Assembly: GCF_000427465.1 (NCBI RefSeq) | Contig: NZ_ATYB01000014.1 | Coordinates: forward strand, 3,436,558 to 3,500,557 | Length of the DNA: 64,000 bases | Direction of reading: 5' to 3' | Source: Sinorhizobium arboris LMG 14919 | GTDB lineage: Bacteria; Pseudomonadota; Alphaproteobacteria; Rhizobiales; Rhizobiaceae | Made by a program: the position numbers and the translations under genes | The notes under the pieces: generated by a model | Databases searched by the model: none | What the model was told of the DNA's origin: nothing | The model's input: the letters and a program-made list of their open reading frames with translations, nothing else | In this document: piece by piece, positions 9,758 to 19,666 of the stretch | How positions within the stretch are numbered: position 1 is the first letter of the stretch | How the letters are laid out: each line of letters starts with the position of its first letter

Positions 9758-10741
9758 GTGGACGGCTGGATAGAGACGCTTACAGATCCGAACATCATCG
9801 TCGCGGCGCTCGTCTCGGTGGCCGTGCTCGCCACCTTCTATTCGCTCGTGGCGCCCCTGTTCGAGCGGGGAGACCTGGCGAAGCGGATGAAATCGGTCGC
9901 AACCGAACGGGAGCAGATTCGCGCCCGCGAGCGAGCCCGGCTCACTGCCGAGGCGACGACCGGCAGGGCGAGCCTGAGGACGCAGCACAACAGTTCGGTT
10001 CGGGAAATCGTCGAGCGGCTGAATCTCAGGAAGGCCCTGGTGGACGACAATACCGTCAACCGCCTGAAGACAGCCGGTTACCGCTCGCAGAACGCGCTCA
10101 ACACCTTCCTCTTCGCGCGCTTCTGCCTGCCGTTCCTGTTCTTGATCGTTGCCGTTCTTTATATTTTCGTGCTCGGGAACTTTGCCGACAAACCGATCAT
10201 GGTCAGGGTGTCCTTCGCCATCGGCTTTGCCTATGTCGGCTTCTACGCGCCGAACATTTTCATCGCCAATGCGATCTCCAAACGCCAGCAGTCCATTCGC
10301 CGCGCCTGGCCGGATGCGCTCGATCTCCTGCTCATCTGCGTCGAATCGGGCGTCTCGATGGAGCTTGCCATGCGGCGCGTCGCCGACGAAATAGCGGTGC
10401 AGTCGCAGCCGCTGGCGGAGGAACTGGTGCTGACGACAGCGGAACTCTCCTTCCTGCCCGAAAGGCGCATCGCGCTCGAAAATCTCGGCATGCGTACCGG
10501 CCTCGAGGAGGTGAAATCGGTGACGCAGGCGCTGATCCAGGCGGACCGCTACGGCACGCCCGTAGCCCAGGCGCTGCGCGTGCTGGCGCAGGAGAGCCGC
10601 GACCAGCGCATGACTGCCGCGGAGAAAAAGGCCGCCGCGCTGCCGCCGAAGCTGACGGTGCCGATGATCCTGTTCTTCCTGCCGGTCCTCGTCGCCGTCA
10701 TCCTCGGCCCCGCAGGGATCCAGGTGGCGGATAAGTTTTAG
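9758..10741 (+). CDS. tadC: Tad pilus inner-membrane platform protein TadC
   Basis: 327 aa from a GTG at 9758. The C-terminal T2SSF domain is recognisable from RRAWPDALDLLLICVESGVS, LTTAELSFLPERRIALENL and SVTQALIQADRYGTPVAQAL. Hydrophobic helices sit at the N-terminus, around residues 115-165 and at the C-terminus (MILFFLPVLVAVILGPAGI). It is the second platform subunit, partner of TadB. It closes the plus-strand pilus operon; a mosaic repeat and the convergent tadD follow. Confidence 0.93.
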   Translation: MDGWIETLTDPNIIVAALVSVAVLATFYSLVAPLFERGDLAKRMKSVATEREQIRARERARLTAEATTGRASLRTQHNSSVREIVERLNLRKALVDDNTVNRLKTAGYRSQNALNTFLFARFCLPFLFLIVAVLYIFVLGNFADKPIMVRVSFAIGFAYVGFYAPNIFIANAISKRQQSIRRAWPDALDLLLICVESGVSMELAMRRVADEIAVQSQPLAEELVLTTAELSFLPERRIALENLGMRTGLEEVKSVTQALIQADRYGTPVAQALRVLAQESRDQRMTAAEKKAAALPPKLTVPMILFFLPVLVAVILGPAGIQVADKF

Positions 10742-10792
10742 GATGGAAAGGCGAAGGTGATTTAACCGCCCTTGAAGGTATTGCCGCCCTTG

Positions 10793-10905
10793 CCGGCTGT
10801 GCTGGCCCTATCCCCGCAGCCGGGAGAGGGGACTTGGAGAGGGCGGCACATCCCTTTTCCCGCCTGGGGAGAGGATCGCGGCAGCGGGCGCGTGCCGCCG
10901 GCCGC
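10793..10905. repeat. Degenerate RIME-like palindromic repeat
   Basis: GCCCTATCCCCGCAGCCGGGAGAGGGG, read in two halves, and the following TTCCCGCCTGGGGAGAGG keep the pyrimidine/purine hairpin theme of the copies at 952 and 27886. It occupies the 210-bp gap between the convergent tadC and tadD genes. No gene is seen there. It may serve both as spacer and as transcription-end hairpin. Confidence 0.5.
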
Positions 10906-10951
10906 CGCGGTGTGGCAGCGCCGGCCGATCAATCTTCAATCCGCTCAATCT

Positions 10952-11761
10952 TCAATCCGCCTTCGCAAGTTGCTTCCACGCGCCCTGCTGCGACAGCATC
11001 GCGCGCAGATAGGCGACGTTGGCTTCCGCCTGCTCGGGTGTCAGTTCCTGCCGGGCGATGGCTTCTGCTTCCTGGAAACGGCCCTGCAGGCCGACTGCGA
11101 GGGCTAGGTTCTGGCGGACGCTGCTGCCGGCATCCGGTTGACCCGCCGCGGATTTGAGGTAGGTCTCGGCCGTCCGCAGATCCTTCGTCAGCAGATAGGA
11201 CATGCCGAGGTTGGAAAGGACAGAAGGCTCGTTGGGCTTGAGGTCCAGCGCCTCGCGATAGCGCAGCCGTGCCTCGGCGGAGCGGCCGAGCTGGTCGAGA
11301 ATGGCGCCTTCTGCGGATTTCAGCTTCCAGTCGGGGCGGTCCGGCGTCTGGGCGCGGCCGATCGTGTTGAGCGCCTGTTCCAGCTGGCCGGCAGCCGCCT
11401 GCGCCTTGCCGTAGGCTCCGAGCACCTCGCGGTCCGCCGGATGGTAGATCGCCACCTGCTGCATGACGGCAAGCGCCTGTTCGTTGCGGCCGGTCATACG
11501 CAGGAGATTGGCGTAATTGAGCCCGGCCTCGCGGTCCCTCGGATTGCGTTCATAGGCCTGGCCGATGCGTTCCGCCGCCGCCGCAAGCTCGGTCGCGTTC
11601 ATCGACTGCACCGGCCTCGCCAGTTTCGGGATGGATCCCGTCGTCAGCTCTTTCCGGCCTTGCTGGCCGGCACAGGCGGAGAGCGACAGCGCCACCATTG
11701 CCACCGCGGTTCCCGTCGCGAGCCGGCGCAGAGAGAAGGAAAAATTGTCTTGCATGGTCAT
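10952..11761 (-). CDS. tadD: Tad pilus lipoprotein TadD (TPR protein)
   Basis: 269 aa. Starts at ATG 11761 (or 11755). The longer open frame upstream is not lipoprotein-like. The signal sequence ends in the lipobox LSLSACAG. Tetratricopeptide repeats follow, for example RIGQAYERNPRDREAGLNYA, LGAYGKAQAAAGQLEQALNT and RYREALDLKPNEPSVLSNLG, the Asn/Pro TPR consensus. TadD acts in assembly or stabilisation of the CpaC secretin. It is convergent with tadC but clearly part of the pilus locus, and divergent from pepB across 130 bp holding GTTAACC and GCGTTAAT motifs. Confidence 0.88.
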   Translation of the reverse strand: MTMQDNFSFSLRRLATGTAVAMVALSLSACAGQQGRKELTTGSIPKLARPVQSMNATELAAAAERIGQAYERNPRDREAGLNYANLLRMTGRNEQALAVMQQVAIYHPADREVLGAYGKAQAAAGQLEQALNTIGRAQTPDRPDWKLKSAEGAILDQLGRSAEARLRYREALDLKPNEPSVLSNLGMSYLLTKDLRTAETYLKSAAGQPDAGSSVRQNLALAVGLQGRFQEAEAIARQELTPEQAEANVAYLRAMLSQQGAWKQLAKAD

Positions 11762-11891
11762 AGAGCCCCAGCCACCCAGTCCTGCACCGGAACTCCAGAC
11801 AAAAGCGGCGCAACTTTCACTCCAGCAATAATCTGTTAACCCTAACGGAGCGTTAATCGCGCTCGTTCGCATCCGTCAGTCGAGGATTCCA

Positions 11892-13283
11892 ATGGCTCCC
11901 TATCAGTTCATCGAGCGGCCATCGCCGTTCAACATCAGCAACGGCAAGACGCTGCCTATCTTTGCCGTGACGCCGGCGCATATCGAAACGGGGAGCATCG
12001 ATCCGGTCGCGCTCGATTGGGCGAAGAAAGCCGGCTTCAAGGCGGAATCCGGCGCGGTGCTGCTCATCCCCTCGGCCGATGGTCATCTCGGCGGCGCGCT
12101 GTTCGGGCTCGGCGCCCACCCATCCGACACGCCCTTCCTGACCGGCAAGCTCGCCCGGGCGCTCCCGGCCGGCAAATGGCACATCGAAACGGCGCCGCTC
12201 ACCGCCAACCGGCTGGCGCTCGGCTACGGCCTCGGTTCCTACCGCTTCGAGCGCTACAAATCGGCGAAGACGGACGCGCCGACGCTGCTTATTCCGGCCG
12301 ATGCGGATGCCACCGATATCAAGAGACAGCTCGCCGGCGTGTTCCTGGCGCGCGACCTCATCAACACGCCGACCAACGATATGGGACCGGAAGCGCTGGA
12401 AGCCGCGTTCCGGACGCTGGCCGCCCACTACAAGGCGGACGTGTCGGTGATTTCCGGCGAAGCCCTGCTGACCGAGAACTTCCCGCTCGTTCACACGGTC
12501 GGCCGCGCCAGCGCCGAAGCGCCGCGTCTTCTTGAAATGCGCTGGGGCAGGAAGGGCCACCGGAAGGTGACGCTCGTCGGCAAGGGCGTCTGCTTCGATA
12601 CCGGCGGGCTGGACATCAAGCCGGCCGCCTCGATGCTGCTCATGAAGAAGGACATGGGCGGCGCTGCGAACGTCTTGGGCCTCGCACTGATGATCATGGA
12701 TGCAAAGCTCAAGGTGGATCTGCGCGTCATCATTCCTGTGGTCGAGAACTCGATCTCGGCGAATGCATTCCGTCCCGGCGACATCTACAAGAGCCGCAAG
12801 GGCTTGACCGTGCAAATCGACAACACCGACGCGGAGGGACGGCTGATCCTCGCCGATGCACTCGCCTATGCGGACGAGGAGAAGACGGACCTCGTCATCG
12901 ACATGGCGACCCTGACGGGCGCCGCCCGTGTGGCGCTGGGGCCGGACCTGCCGCCCTTCTTCACCGATGACGATGATCTCGCCCGTGATCTTGCCGAGGC
13001 GAGCCTGACCGTGGACGATCCGGTCTGGCGGATGCCGCTCTACAGGGGCTACGACAAGGATATTTCCGCCCGCATCGCCGATCTCACCAACGCACCCTCG
13101 GGCGGCATGGCCGGCTCGATCACGGCGGCGCTGTTCCTCAAGCGTTTCGTGACCAACGCGAAAAGCTGGGTCCATTTCGACATCTTCGGCTGGGCCCAGT
13201 CCGAGCGCCCGCATTCGCCGATCGGTGGTGAAGCTCAGGCAATCCGGGCGCTCTATCACCATATAGGAAGGATTGCGGGGTAG
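11892..13283 (+). CDS. Leucyl aminopeptidase family protein (M17)
   Basis: 463 aa. The M17 C-terminal catalytic domain is clear: KGVCFDTGGLDIKPAASMLL with the metal-binding Asp and Lys, and the signature NTDAEGRLILADALAY near residue 311. It is a two-metal cytosolic aminopeptidase releasing N-terminal residues from peptides. The N-terminal domain is shorter and less conserved than in PepA, as in the PepB-like rhizobial group. It has its own promoter region shared with divergent tadD and a perfect hairpin after the stop (13300-13329). Confidence 0.88.
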   Translation: MAPYQFIERPSPFNISNGKTLPIFAVTPAHIETGSIDPVALDWAKKAGFKAESGAVLLIPSADGHLGGALFGLGAHPSDTPFLTGKLARALPAGKWHIETAPLTANRLALGYGLGSYRFERYKSAKTDAPTLLIPADADATDIKRQLAGVFLARDLINTPTNDMGPEALEAAFRTLAAHYKADVSVISGEALLTENFPLVHTVGRASAEAPRLLEMRWGRKGHRKVTLVGKGVCFDTGGLDIKPAASMLLMKKDMGGAANVLGLALMIMDAKLKVDLRVIIPVVENSISANAFRPGDIYKSRKGLTVQIDNTDAEGRLILADALAYADEEKTDLVIDMATLTGAARVALGPDLPPFFTDDDDLARDLAEASLTVDDPVWRMPLYRGYDKDISARIADLTNAPSGGMAGSITAALFLKRFVTNAKSWVHFDIFGWAQSERPHSPIGGEAQAIRALYHHIGRIAG

Positions 13284-13299
13284 CCTTTCGACCGGTTGC

Positions 13300-13329
13300 G
13301 TCCTCATCCGCCGACAGGCGGATGAGGAC
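13300..13329. terminator. Perfect 13-bp hairpin after the aminopeptidase gene
   Basis: GTCCTCATCCGCC (13300-13312) pairs perfectly with GGCGGATGAGGAC (13317-13329) across a GACA loop, 17 bp after the stop codon. No T-tract follows on either strand, so it may be an intergenic palindromic repeat that also ends or protects the transcript. Confidence 0.5.
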
Positions 13330-13400
13330 CTGCAAAAGAAACGCTTGCGTAACGATCGCCGGCTATGCTCCGCGAACCGTGGTCCACCCAGGAGCTTCCT

Positions 13401-13745
13401 TTGCCGGTCGAACTTACCCCTTCTCAGGCGCTGGGGCTCTGGCGTGCCGTGTCGCTCGAACAGGTGCGCGTCGACAGCCGTGATCTGACCTTGCGCCAAA
13501 TGGCGATCCTGCTACAGATTTACCTCGTGCCGCCGCCCCATACGGTACGCGGCCTCGCGGCGGCGCTCGGCGTGACGAAGCCGGTGATCACGCGCGCGCT
13601 CGACACCATGGGTGCGCTCGGCCTCGTCGACCGGATCCGCGATGAACGCGACAGGCGCAACGTCGTCATCAAGCGCACCGTCGAAGGCGCGCTCTATCTT
13701 GAAAAGTTCGGCGATCTGATCATCAATCAGGGCCGGAAAATGTGA
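13401..13745 (+). CDS. MarR-family winged-helix regulator
   Basis: 114 aa from a TTG at 13401, chosen because AGGAG (13390-13394) is at correct spacing. An upstream in-frame ATG at 13365 lacks a ribosome-binding site. A winged helix-turn-helix is evident: HTVRGLAAALGVTKPVITRALDTM as recognition helices in spaced form, then LGLVDRIRDERDRRNVVIKRT as the wing. It is a short MarR-like DNA-binding protein without obvious ligand domain. Its TGA overlaps the GTG start of the NlpC/P60 gene, so the two are translationally coupled. Its target is unknown. Confidence 0.75.
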   Translation: MPVELTPSQALGLWRAVSLEQVRVDSRDLTLRQMAILLQIYLVPPPHTVRGLAAALGVTKPVITRALDTMGALGLVDRIRDERDRRNVVIKRTVEGALYLEKFGDLIINQGRKM

Positions 13746-14608
13746 GCTTATCCATGCCGGAAGTCCTCGATCGCCGTCTCAATGCCTATCGCGAGGATCT
13801 CGCCGAGGCACGTCTGCGCGGTCTCGTCGAGGCAGAGCGCTTCGTGGAAGGAAGGCCGGCGGCCCTGTCCGTGCCGGTAACGCCATTGCGGTCGAGGCCG
13901 GAGGCTGGCTGCGGTACGGATACGGAGCTTCTCTATGGCGAGACGGTGCGCGTGCTCGATGTCGCCGGCGGATGGGCGTGGGTCAAGTCCGATCTCGACG
14001 GCTATGTCGGCTACGTACCGGAGAATGTCGTGCAGCCCCCGCAGGCGCCGGCGACGCACCTCGTGGCGGTGCCGCGGACTTTCGTCTATCGCGGCGCGGA
14101 TCTGCGCTTTCGCCAGGCCTTTGCCCTTTCCATGGGAAGCCGGATTGCCGTAGTGGGTGAGGCCGAGACGCGCGGCACGCGCTATTTTCTGCTGGATGGC
14201 GGGCTGGCGATCGTCGCCGATCATTGCATTCCCGCAACCGGCGCGCTCTCGGAAGACTATGTCGCAATCGCGGCCCGCTTTCTCGAAACGCCCTATCTTT
14301 GGGGCGGCCGCTCCGGCTTCGGCATCGACTGTTCCGGCCTCGTGCAACTCGCGATGCAGATGGCCGGGCGCAATGCGCCGCGCGATTCCGACATGCAGGC
14401 AAGCGGCCTCGGCCGCGCCATCGGGCGTGAGGAACTCACGCGCGGCGACCTGGTCTTCTGGAAGGGCCATGTGGCGATCATGGAAGACGAGAAGACCCTG
14501 GTGCATGCCAACGGCCACACGATGACGGTGGCGCGCGAGGGTCTCGAAGATGCCATCCGGCGCATCGGCTGGCTCTACGCGCAGCCGACGGGCTATAGGC
14601 GGCCTTGA
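13742..14608 (+). CDS. NlpC/P60 cell-wall peptidase with N-terminal SH3 domains
   Basis: 288 aa. Two bacterial SH3-like segments (about 40-100: TELLYGETVRVLDVAGGWAW, YVGYVPENVV; and about 105-160) precede the NlpC/P60 catalytic domain. The catalytic Cys is in FGIDCSGLVQLAM near residue 197, the His in FWKGHVAIM, and the third polar residue in HANGH. It is a gamma-D-glutamyl-diamino-acid endopeptidase family member acting on peptidoglycan peptides. No signal peptide is seen, so a recycling role in the cytoplasm or non-classical export are both possible. GTG at 13742 overlaps the MarR stop; an ATG at 13754 is an alternative. Confidence 0.85.
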   Translation: MSLSMPEVLDRRLNAYREDLAEARLRGLVEAERFVEGRPAALSVPVTPLRSRPEAGCGTDTELLYGETVRVLDVAGGWAWVKSDLDGYVGYVPENVVQPPQAPATHLVAVPRTFVYRGADLRFRQAFALSMGSRIAVVGEAETRGTRYFLLDGGLAIVADHCIPATGALSEDYVAIAARFLETPYLWGGRSGFGIDCSGLVQLAMQMAGRNAPRDSDMQASGLGRAIGREELTRGDLVFWKGHVAIMEDEKTLVHANGHTMTVAREGLEDAIRRIGWLYAQPTGYRRP

Positions 14609-14664
14609 AGCCTTTGCGGTCGGTTCGGCCGATTCTCTTGACGGGGAGGGGATGGGACAACCAA

Positions 14665-15624
14665 TCAATAGCCGGCTACCTTATCCACCACATGTTCCAA
14701 AGGCAGCCCGCTCTCGAAGCGCGCGATCTGCTGCTCCACATGGATGAACAGGGCCTTGACGTCGGACGAGGCGGCGACATGCGGCGTCACATAGACGTTC
14801 GGCAAGTCCCAGAAGCGGCTATCCGGAGAAAGCGGCTCCCGTTCGAAGACGTCGAGCGAGGCGCCTCCCAGAACGCCCGAATCGAGGCATTCCAGGATGT
14901 CGGCTTCGACCTGGCTGCCGCCCCGACCGGCATTGATGAAAACGGGCGCGCCGAACGGACCGTTACGGCTGAGCCTGCCGAAGAGGGCGGCATTGAAAAT
15001 ACCCCTGGTATCCGGCGTCAGCGGCAGCAGACCGACGAGAAAATCCGTCGTGCCGAGAAAATCGTCCAGTCCGGCGGCGTCGTAGGTCTCGATACCCTCG
15101 ACAATACGCTTGCTTCGCGACCAGCCGATCACCTTGAAGCCCATCATGGCGAGTTTGCGGGCGGCGTCCTGGCCGAGCACACCCATGCCCATGATGCCGA
15201 CCGTCACGTCGGCTGCTTCCGGTTGGCTGAGGTCGCGCCATTCGTGCATCTTCGCCAGCGCCTCGTAGGCGCGGTGCTGACGCAGATGCAGGAGGCACTG
15301 CATCACCACCCACTCGCTCATCCGCGTCGTCAGCGTCCGGTCGACGAAGCGCACCAGAGGCACGTCGGGCAGGCCGGGCAGCATCAGCACGTGATCGACG
15401 CCCGCGCCGCCGGAAAAGACCACCTTGAGGTCGGGTGCGCGGGAGAAGAGGTCGGGCGCGGATTTCCAGACCACCGCATAGTCGATGCCGGAGAGGTCAC
15501 GCCCCTGATGCGCCGGGTCGGCGAGATCGATCACCTCGCGGTCGGGAAAGGCGCCCGCAAGGGCGGCCTCCACTTCCTCGGGGATGAATTTCAGATCGAC
15601 GATGACGGGGCTTTTGGCGGGCAT
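14665..15624 (-). CDS. ghrA: Glyoxylate/hydroxypyruvate reductase A
   Basis: 319 aa. A D-isomer 2-hydroxyacid dehydrogenase of the GhrA subgroup, with the Rossmann motif GIMGMGVLGQDAARKLAMMG near residue 140, NAGRGGSQVEADI carrying the catalytic Arg, and the DVFEREPL Glu and TPHVAASSD His regions. It reduces glyoxylate or hydroxypyruvate with NADPH in the cytosol. It lies 10 bp upstream of the yejF start region on the same strand order (yejF ends at 15635), so it may be the last gene of the yej transcription unit. Length is normal. Confidence 0.85.
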   Translation of the reverse strand: MPAKSPVIVDLKFIPEEVEAALAGAFPDREVIDLADPAHQGRDLSGIDYAVVWKSAPDLFSRAPDLKVVFSGGAGVDHVLMLPGLPDVPLVRFVDRTLTTRMSEWVVMQCLLHLRQHRAYEALAKMHEWRDLSQPEAADVTVGIMGMGVLGQDAARKLAMMGFKVIGWSRSKRIVEGIETYDAAGLDDFLGTTDFLVGLLPLTPDTRGIFNAALFGRLSRNGPFGAPVFINAGRGGSQVEADILECLDSGVLGGASLDVFEREPLSPDSRFWDLPNVYVTPHVAASSDVKALFIHVEQQIARFESGLPLEHVVDKVAGY

Positions 15625-15634
15625 GGGCGCAGCT

Positions 15635-17263
15635 CTACTGATGAACGGTGGCGAGATTGACCGCTTCGAGGTTGAAGGCGGCGGCCATCAGCGCCTTGGT
15701 ATAGTCTTCCCTCGGTGCCTCGAAGATACGTTCGGCGGGCCCCTGCTCCACGACCTTGCCGAGCCGCATGACGATCACCTCGTTGGCGAGCGCGCGCACG
15801 ACCTTGAGGTCGTGGCTGATGAAGAGATAGGCGAGATTGTGCCTGTGCTGGAGATCGCGCAGGAGATCGACCACCTGGGCCTGCACGCTCATGTCGAGGG
15901 CGGAGGTCGGCTCGTCGAGCATGACGAATTGGGGTTTCAGCACCATCGCCCGGGCGATCGCGATGCGCTGGCGCTGACCGCCGGAGAACTCGTGCGGATA
16001 GCGCCAGCGCGTCGCGGGATCGAGGCCGACTTCTTCCAGCGCCGCGGCGACGCGCCGGTCGCGCTCGTTGTCCGTCAGCGCTTTTTCGTGAATCTTCAGT
16101 CCCTCGCCGATGATATCGGCGACCGACATGCGCGGGCTCAGCGAACCATAAGGGTCCTGGAATACCACCTGCATGCGGCTTCTGAGCGGCCGCATCTCGC
16201 GGAAACTGTAGGCGTCGACGTCTTCCCCGACGAAGGCGATCCGGCCCTTTGACGAGATCAGCCGGGTCAGCGCAAGGCCGAGCGTCGTCTTTCCGGAACC
16301 CGACTCGCCGACCACGCCCAGCGTCTGGCCGGCGCGGAGCGTCAGGTCGATGCCGTCCACCGCCTTGACGTGGTCGACCACCCGGCGCAGGAAGCCCGCC
16401 TTGATGGGAAACCAGACCTTCATATCCCTGGCTTCGATCACAATCGGCCTCGAGACATCCGTAGGCGGCGGTTCGCCCCGCGGCTCGGAGGCGAGCAGGT
16501 GGCGGGTATAGGCGTGCTGCGGATTGGCGAAGATCTCGGCGGTCGGCCCCGTCTCGACTATCTTGCCCTTCGTCATCACGCAGACCCGATCGGCGATCTT
16601 TCGGACGATGCCGAGGTCATGGGTGATGAACAGCATGGACATGCCGTGTTCATCCTTGAGCGATTTCAAAAGCTCGAGAATCTGCGCCTGCACCGTCACG
16701 TCCAGCGCAGTCGTCGGCTCGTCGGCGATCAGGAGCTCCGGCCGATTGGCGAGCGCCATGGCTATCATCACGCGCTGGCGCTGGCCGCCTGAGAGTTGAT
16801 GCGGATAGGCGCCGAGCCGCTTTTCCGCCTCGCGGATGCCGACCTGATCGAGGAGCTCCAGCGTCCTCGCGCGGGCGCCCGCACCCTTCAGGTCCTGATG
16901 GATTTCCAGGATTTCGCCGATCTGCTGCTCGATCGTGTGCAGCGGATTGAGCGACGTCATCGGCTCCTGGAAGATCATGGTGACGTCGTTGCCGCGAACA
17001 TGCCTCAGCTCGTCGTCGCTCGCCTTCAGGAGGTCCTTCCCGTTGAAGAGGATCTCGCCGCTCGGATGGCTGGCGGCGGGATAGGGCAGCAGCCTCAGGA
17101 TGGAATTGGCCGAGACTGATTTGCCCGAACCGGACTCGCCGACCAGCGCTACGGTCTCGCCGCGCTTGATGTCGAAGGAGATGTGGTCGACCGCAAGCGA
17201 CGTTTCGCCGGCCTGGTGAAAGGCGACGGAGAGATCGCGCACGGAGAGGAGAGTATCTGTCAT
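15635..17263 (-). CDS. yejF: Peptide ABC transporter, tandem ATPase YejF
   Basis: 542 aa from the ATG at 17263. Two complete ABC ATPase domains lie in tandem: first Walker [18 protein letters not shown] with signature [15 protein letters not shown], second Walker [18 protein letters not shown] with signature [15 protein letters not shown]. Oligopeptide-transporter C-terminal segments follow each. It energises the YejB/YejE permease. The open frame extends far upstream but that part overlaps yejE in another frame. It follows yejE after 8 bp. Family members take up oligopeptides and antimicrobial peptides such as microcin C. Confidence 0.93.
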   Translation of the reverse strand: MTDTLLSVRDLSVAFHQAGETSLAVDHISFDIKRGETVALVGESGSGKSVSANSILRLLPYPAASHPSGEILFNGKDLLKASDDELRHVRGNDVTMIFQEPMTSLNPLHTIEQQIGEILEIHQDLKGAGARARTLELLDQVGIREAEKRLGAYPHQLSGGQRQRVMIAMALANRPELLIADEPTTALDVTVQAQILELLKSLKDEHGMSMLFITHDLGIVRKIADRVCVMTKGKIVETGPTAEIFANPQHAYTRHLLASEPRGEPPPTDVSRPIVIEARDMKVWFPIKAGFLRRVVDHVKAVDGIDLTLRAGQTLGVVGESGSGKTTLGLALTRLISSKGRIAFVGEDVDAYSFREMRPLRSRMQVVFQDPYGSLSPRMSVADIIGEGLKIHEKALTDNERDRRVAAALEEVGLDPATRWRYPHEFSGGQRQRIAIARAMVLKPQFVMLDEPTSALDMSVQAQVVDLLRDLQHRHNLAYLFISHDLKVVRALANEVIVMRLGKVVEQGPAERIFEAPREDYTKALMAAAFNLEAVNLATVHQ

Positions 17264-17271
17264 CGTCGCGC

Positions 17272-18405
17272 TCACCGGAACGTCTTTCTCGGGTCGAAGG
17301 CGTCGCGCGTCGCCTCGCCGACGAAGATCAGCAGCGAAAGCATGATCGACATGGCGAAGAAGGCGGTCAGCCCCAGCCAGGGCGCCTGCAGGTTGGACTT
17401 GCCCTGCGCGATCATCTCGCCGAGCGACGGGGAGCCCGGAGGCATGCCGAAGCCCAGGAAGTCGAGCGAGGTGAGCGTGGTGATGGAGCCGGAAAGAATG
17501 AAGGGCAGGAAGGTGAGCGTCGCAACCATCGCGTTCGGCAGGAGGTGGCGGTACATGATGGTGCCGTTGCCGACGCCGAGCGCGCGCGCCGCGTTGACAT
17601 ATTCGAAATTGCGGGCGCGCAGGAACTCGGCCCTCACGACTCCGACGAAGCCGACCCAGGAAAAGAGCAGCATGATGCCGAGCAGGATGAAGAAGCCCGG
17701 CGGCAGGATGGCGGCGATGATGAGGAGGATGTAGAGCACCGGCATCGACGACCAGATCTCGATGAAGCGCTGCATGAGAAGATCGGTCCAGCCGCCGAAA
17801 TAGCCCTGCACGGCACCGGCCGAAACGCCGATGACCGCCGAGGCGATGGTCAGCGCGAGACCGAAAAGGACCGAGATGCGAAAACCGTAGATCATCCGCG
17901 CCATCACGTCGCGCGCCTGGTCGTCGGTGCCGAGCCAGTTCAAGTTGCCGGCTATGCATCCGGGGTCGTCGGCCCCTTGCGGGTAGGCGGAGCAGCGCTC
18001 CTCCTCGCTCATCAGCCAGAAGGGCGGCGTCGGCGCCGAATGGGGGATGCTGGAGTTGACCGTCTGGTAGGAATAGCGGATCGGCGGCCAGACCATCCAG
18101 CCGTTCGCCTCGATCTCGTCGCGGATGAAATCGGAGCGATAGTCGGTCTCCGCGAGGAAGCCGCCGAACTTCTCTTCCGGATAATCGATCAGCACCGGGG
18201 CCAGGATCTCGCCCTTGTAGGAGACGAGGATCGGCTTGTCGTTGGCGATGAACTCCGCAAACAGGCTGAGGCCGAAGAGGAGGAGGAAGAGCCAAAATGA
18301 CCAGTAGCCGCGGCGGTTGGCCTTGAAGTTCTGCCAGCGGCGGCGCCCGATCGGCGTGAGCCAGCCCTTTTCCGGCGTGCCGGCATAGGCGGTAGCGGTG
18401 CTCAT
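17272..18405 (-). CDS. yejE: Peptide ABC transporter permease YejE
   Basis: 377 aa. BPD-type permease with an N-terminal helix (FWLFLLLFGLSLFAEFIAND), a periplasmic insert of about 110 residues, and a C-terminal permease domain. That domain carries the EAA loop (EYVNAARALGVGNGTIMYRH region). The ATG at 18405 overlaps the yejB TGA by one base (TGATG), so translation is coupled. With YejB it forms the inner-membrane channel for peptides delivered by YejA. Confidence 0.93.
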   Translation of the reverse strand: MSTATAYAGTPEKGWLTPIGRRRWQNFKANRRGYWSFWLFLLLFGLSLFAEFIANDKPILVSYKGEILAPVLIDYPEEKFGGFLAETDYRSDFIRDEIEANGWMVWPPIRYSYQTVNSSIPHSAPTPPFWLMSEEERCSAYPQGADDPGCIAGNLNWLGTDDQARDVMARMIYGFRISVLFGLALTIASAVIGVSAGAVQGYFGGWTDLLMQRFIEIWSSMPVLYILLIIAAILPPGFFILLGIMLLFSWVGFVGVVRAEFLRARNFEYVNAARALGVGNGTIMYRHLLPNAMVATLTFLPFILSGSITTLTSLDFLGFGMPPGSPSLGEMIAQGKSNLQAPWLGLTAFFAMSIMLSLLIFVGEATRDAFDPRKTFR

Positions 18406-19487
18406 CAGACGTCCCTCCGCTCGAAATCGATGCGCGGGTCGACCCAGGTGTAGATGAGGTCGGAGATGAGGCTCACGACAAGCCCCATCAGCGAGTAGAT
18501 GAAGAGGGTCGCGAAGACGATCGGATAGTCGCGCTTGACGACTGCGTCATAGCCGAGCCGCCCCAGCCCGTCGAGCGAGAAGATGTATTCGATGAGCAGG
18601 GAGCCCGTGAAGAAGGCGGAGATGAAGGCGCCGGGAAAACCCGCGATGATGATCAGCATCGCGTTGCGGAACACATGTCCATAGAGAACGCGCCGCTCGG
18701 TCAGGCCTTTGGCCCGCGCCGTGGTCACATATTGCTTCTTGATCTCGTCGATGAAGGAATTCTTGGTGAGCAGCGTCGTGGTCGCGAAGGCGGAGAGGAG
18801 AAGCGTGATCAGCGGCAACGTCATGTGCCAGAAATAATCGAGGATTTTCTCGTACCAGGAAAGCTGGTCGAAATTGTCGGAAACCAGGCCGCGCAACGGG
18901 AACCAGTCGAAGAAGGACCCGCCCGCAAAAAGCACGATCAGGAGAATGCCGAAAAGAAAGCTCGGCACCGCATAGCCGACGATGATGACGCCGGAGGTCC
19001 AGACGTCGAAGGTCGAACCGTCGGAGACCGCTTTCTTGATGCCGAGCGGGATCGAGATCGCATAGGAGAATATGAGGATCCAGACCCCGAGCGAGATCGA
19101 AACCGGCATTTTCTGAATGATGAGGTCGATGACCGGCGTGTTGCGGAAAAAGCTCTCGCCGAAGTCGAAGCGGATATAGTCCCACATCATCGTGATGAAA
19201 CGCTCGAGCGGCGGCTTGTCGAAACCGAACTGCTTTTCGAGCTTGGCGATGAAGTCCGGATCGAGGCCTTGAGCACCGCGATATTGCCCGCCATCGCCAC
19301 CGCCGACAGGCGCGAGGTCGCCGGAATTCCCGGAAAGCCTGTCCGATCCTGACGCGTTGGTGAGGTCGGCGATCACCTGTTCCACCGGGCCGCCCGGCGC
19401 GAACTGCACGACGGCGAAGGAGATCGCCATGATGCCGATGATCGTCGGGATCATCAGCAGAAGCCGGCGCAGGATATAGGCACCCAT
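18405..19487 (-). CDS. yejB: Peptide ABC transporter permease YejB
   Basis: 360 aa from the ATG at 19487 ([18 protein letters not shown]), the canonical N-terminus of DppB-type permeases. Codons further upstream are not hydrophobic. Six helices and the EAA loop ([20 protein letters not shown] region) are present, and [14 protein letters not shown] is the typical YejB insert. It is the partner of YejE. A 179-bp space separates it from yejA on the same strand, with no terminator seen. Confidence 0.92.
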   Translation of the reverse strand: MGAYILRRLLLMIPTIIGIMAISFAVVQFAPGGPVEQVIADLTNASGSDRLSGNSGDLAPVGGGDGGQYRGAQGLDPDFIAKLEKQFGFDKPPLERFITMMWDYIRFDFGESFFRNTPVIDLIIQKMPVSISLGVWILIFSYAISIPLGIKKAVSDGSTFDVWTSGVIIVGYAVPSFLFGILLIVLFAGGSFFDWFPLRGLVSDNFDQLSWYEKILDYFWHMTLPLITLLLSAFATTTLLTKNSFIDEIKKQYVTTARAKGLTERRVLYGHVFRNAMLIIIAGFPGAFISAFFTGSLLIEYIFSLDGLGRLGYDAVVKRDYPIVFATLFIYSLMGLVVSLISDLIYTWVDPRIDFERRDV

Positions 19488-19666
19488 CAGGCGAACCTCT
19501 GGATCGGCGAATTGCCGGCGAGGCACGCCGGCGCAGCGTCGACTGGAATTGCTCTAATGTGCGTCAAATCCTGCATCTCCCAGCGGCTGCGGCCTCTGCG
19601 GAGCCGTTCGTGTTTCGTGATTCGTTACTTGCATTTGGAATCGAGACGGCGCTGAGCGCAAGGGAT

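Noticed and set aside
15635..18295. Start of yejF at 18295 giving an 886-aa protein
   Set aside because: The extra N-terminal 344 residues overlap yejE in another frame and look like frame-shifted permease sequence. The ABC domain begins at ATG 17263.
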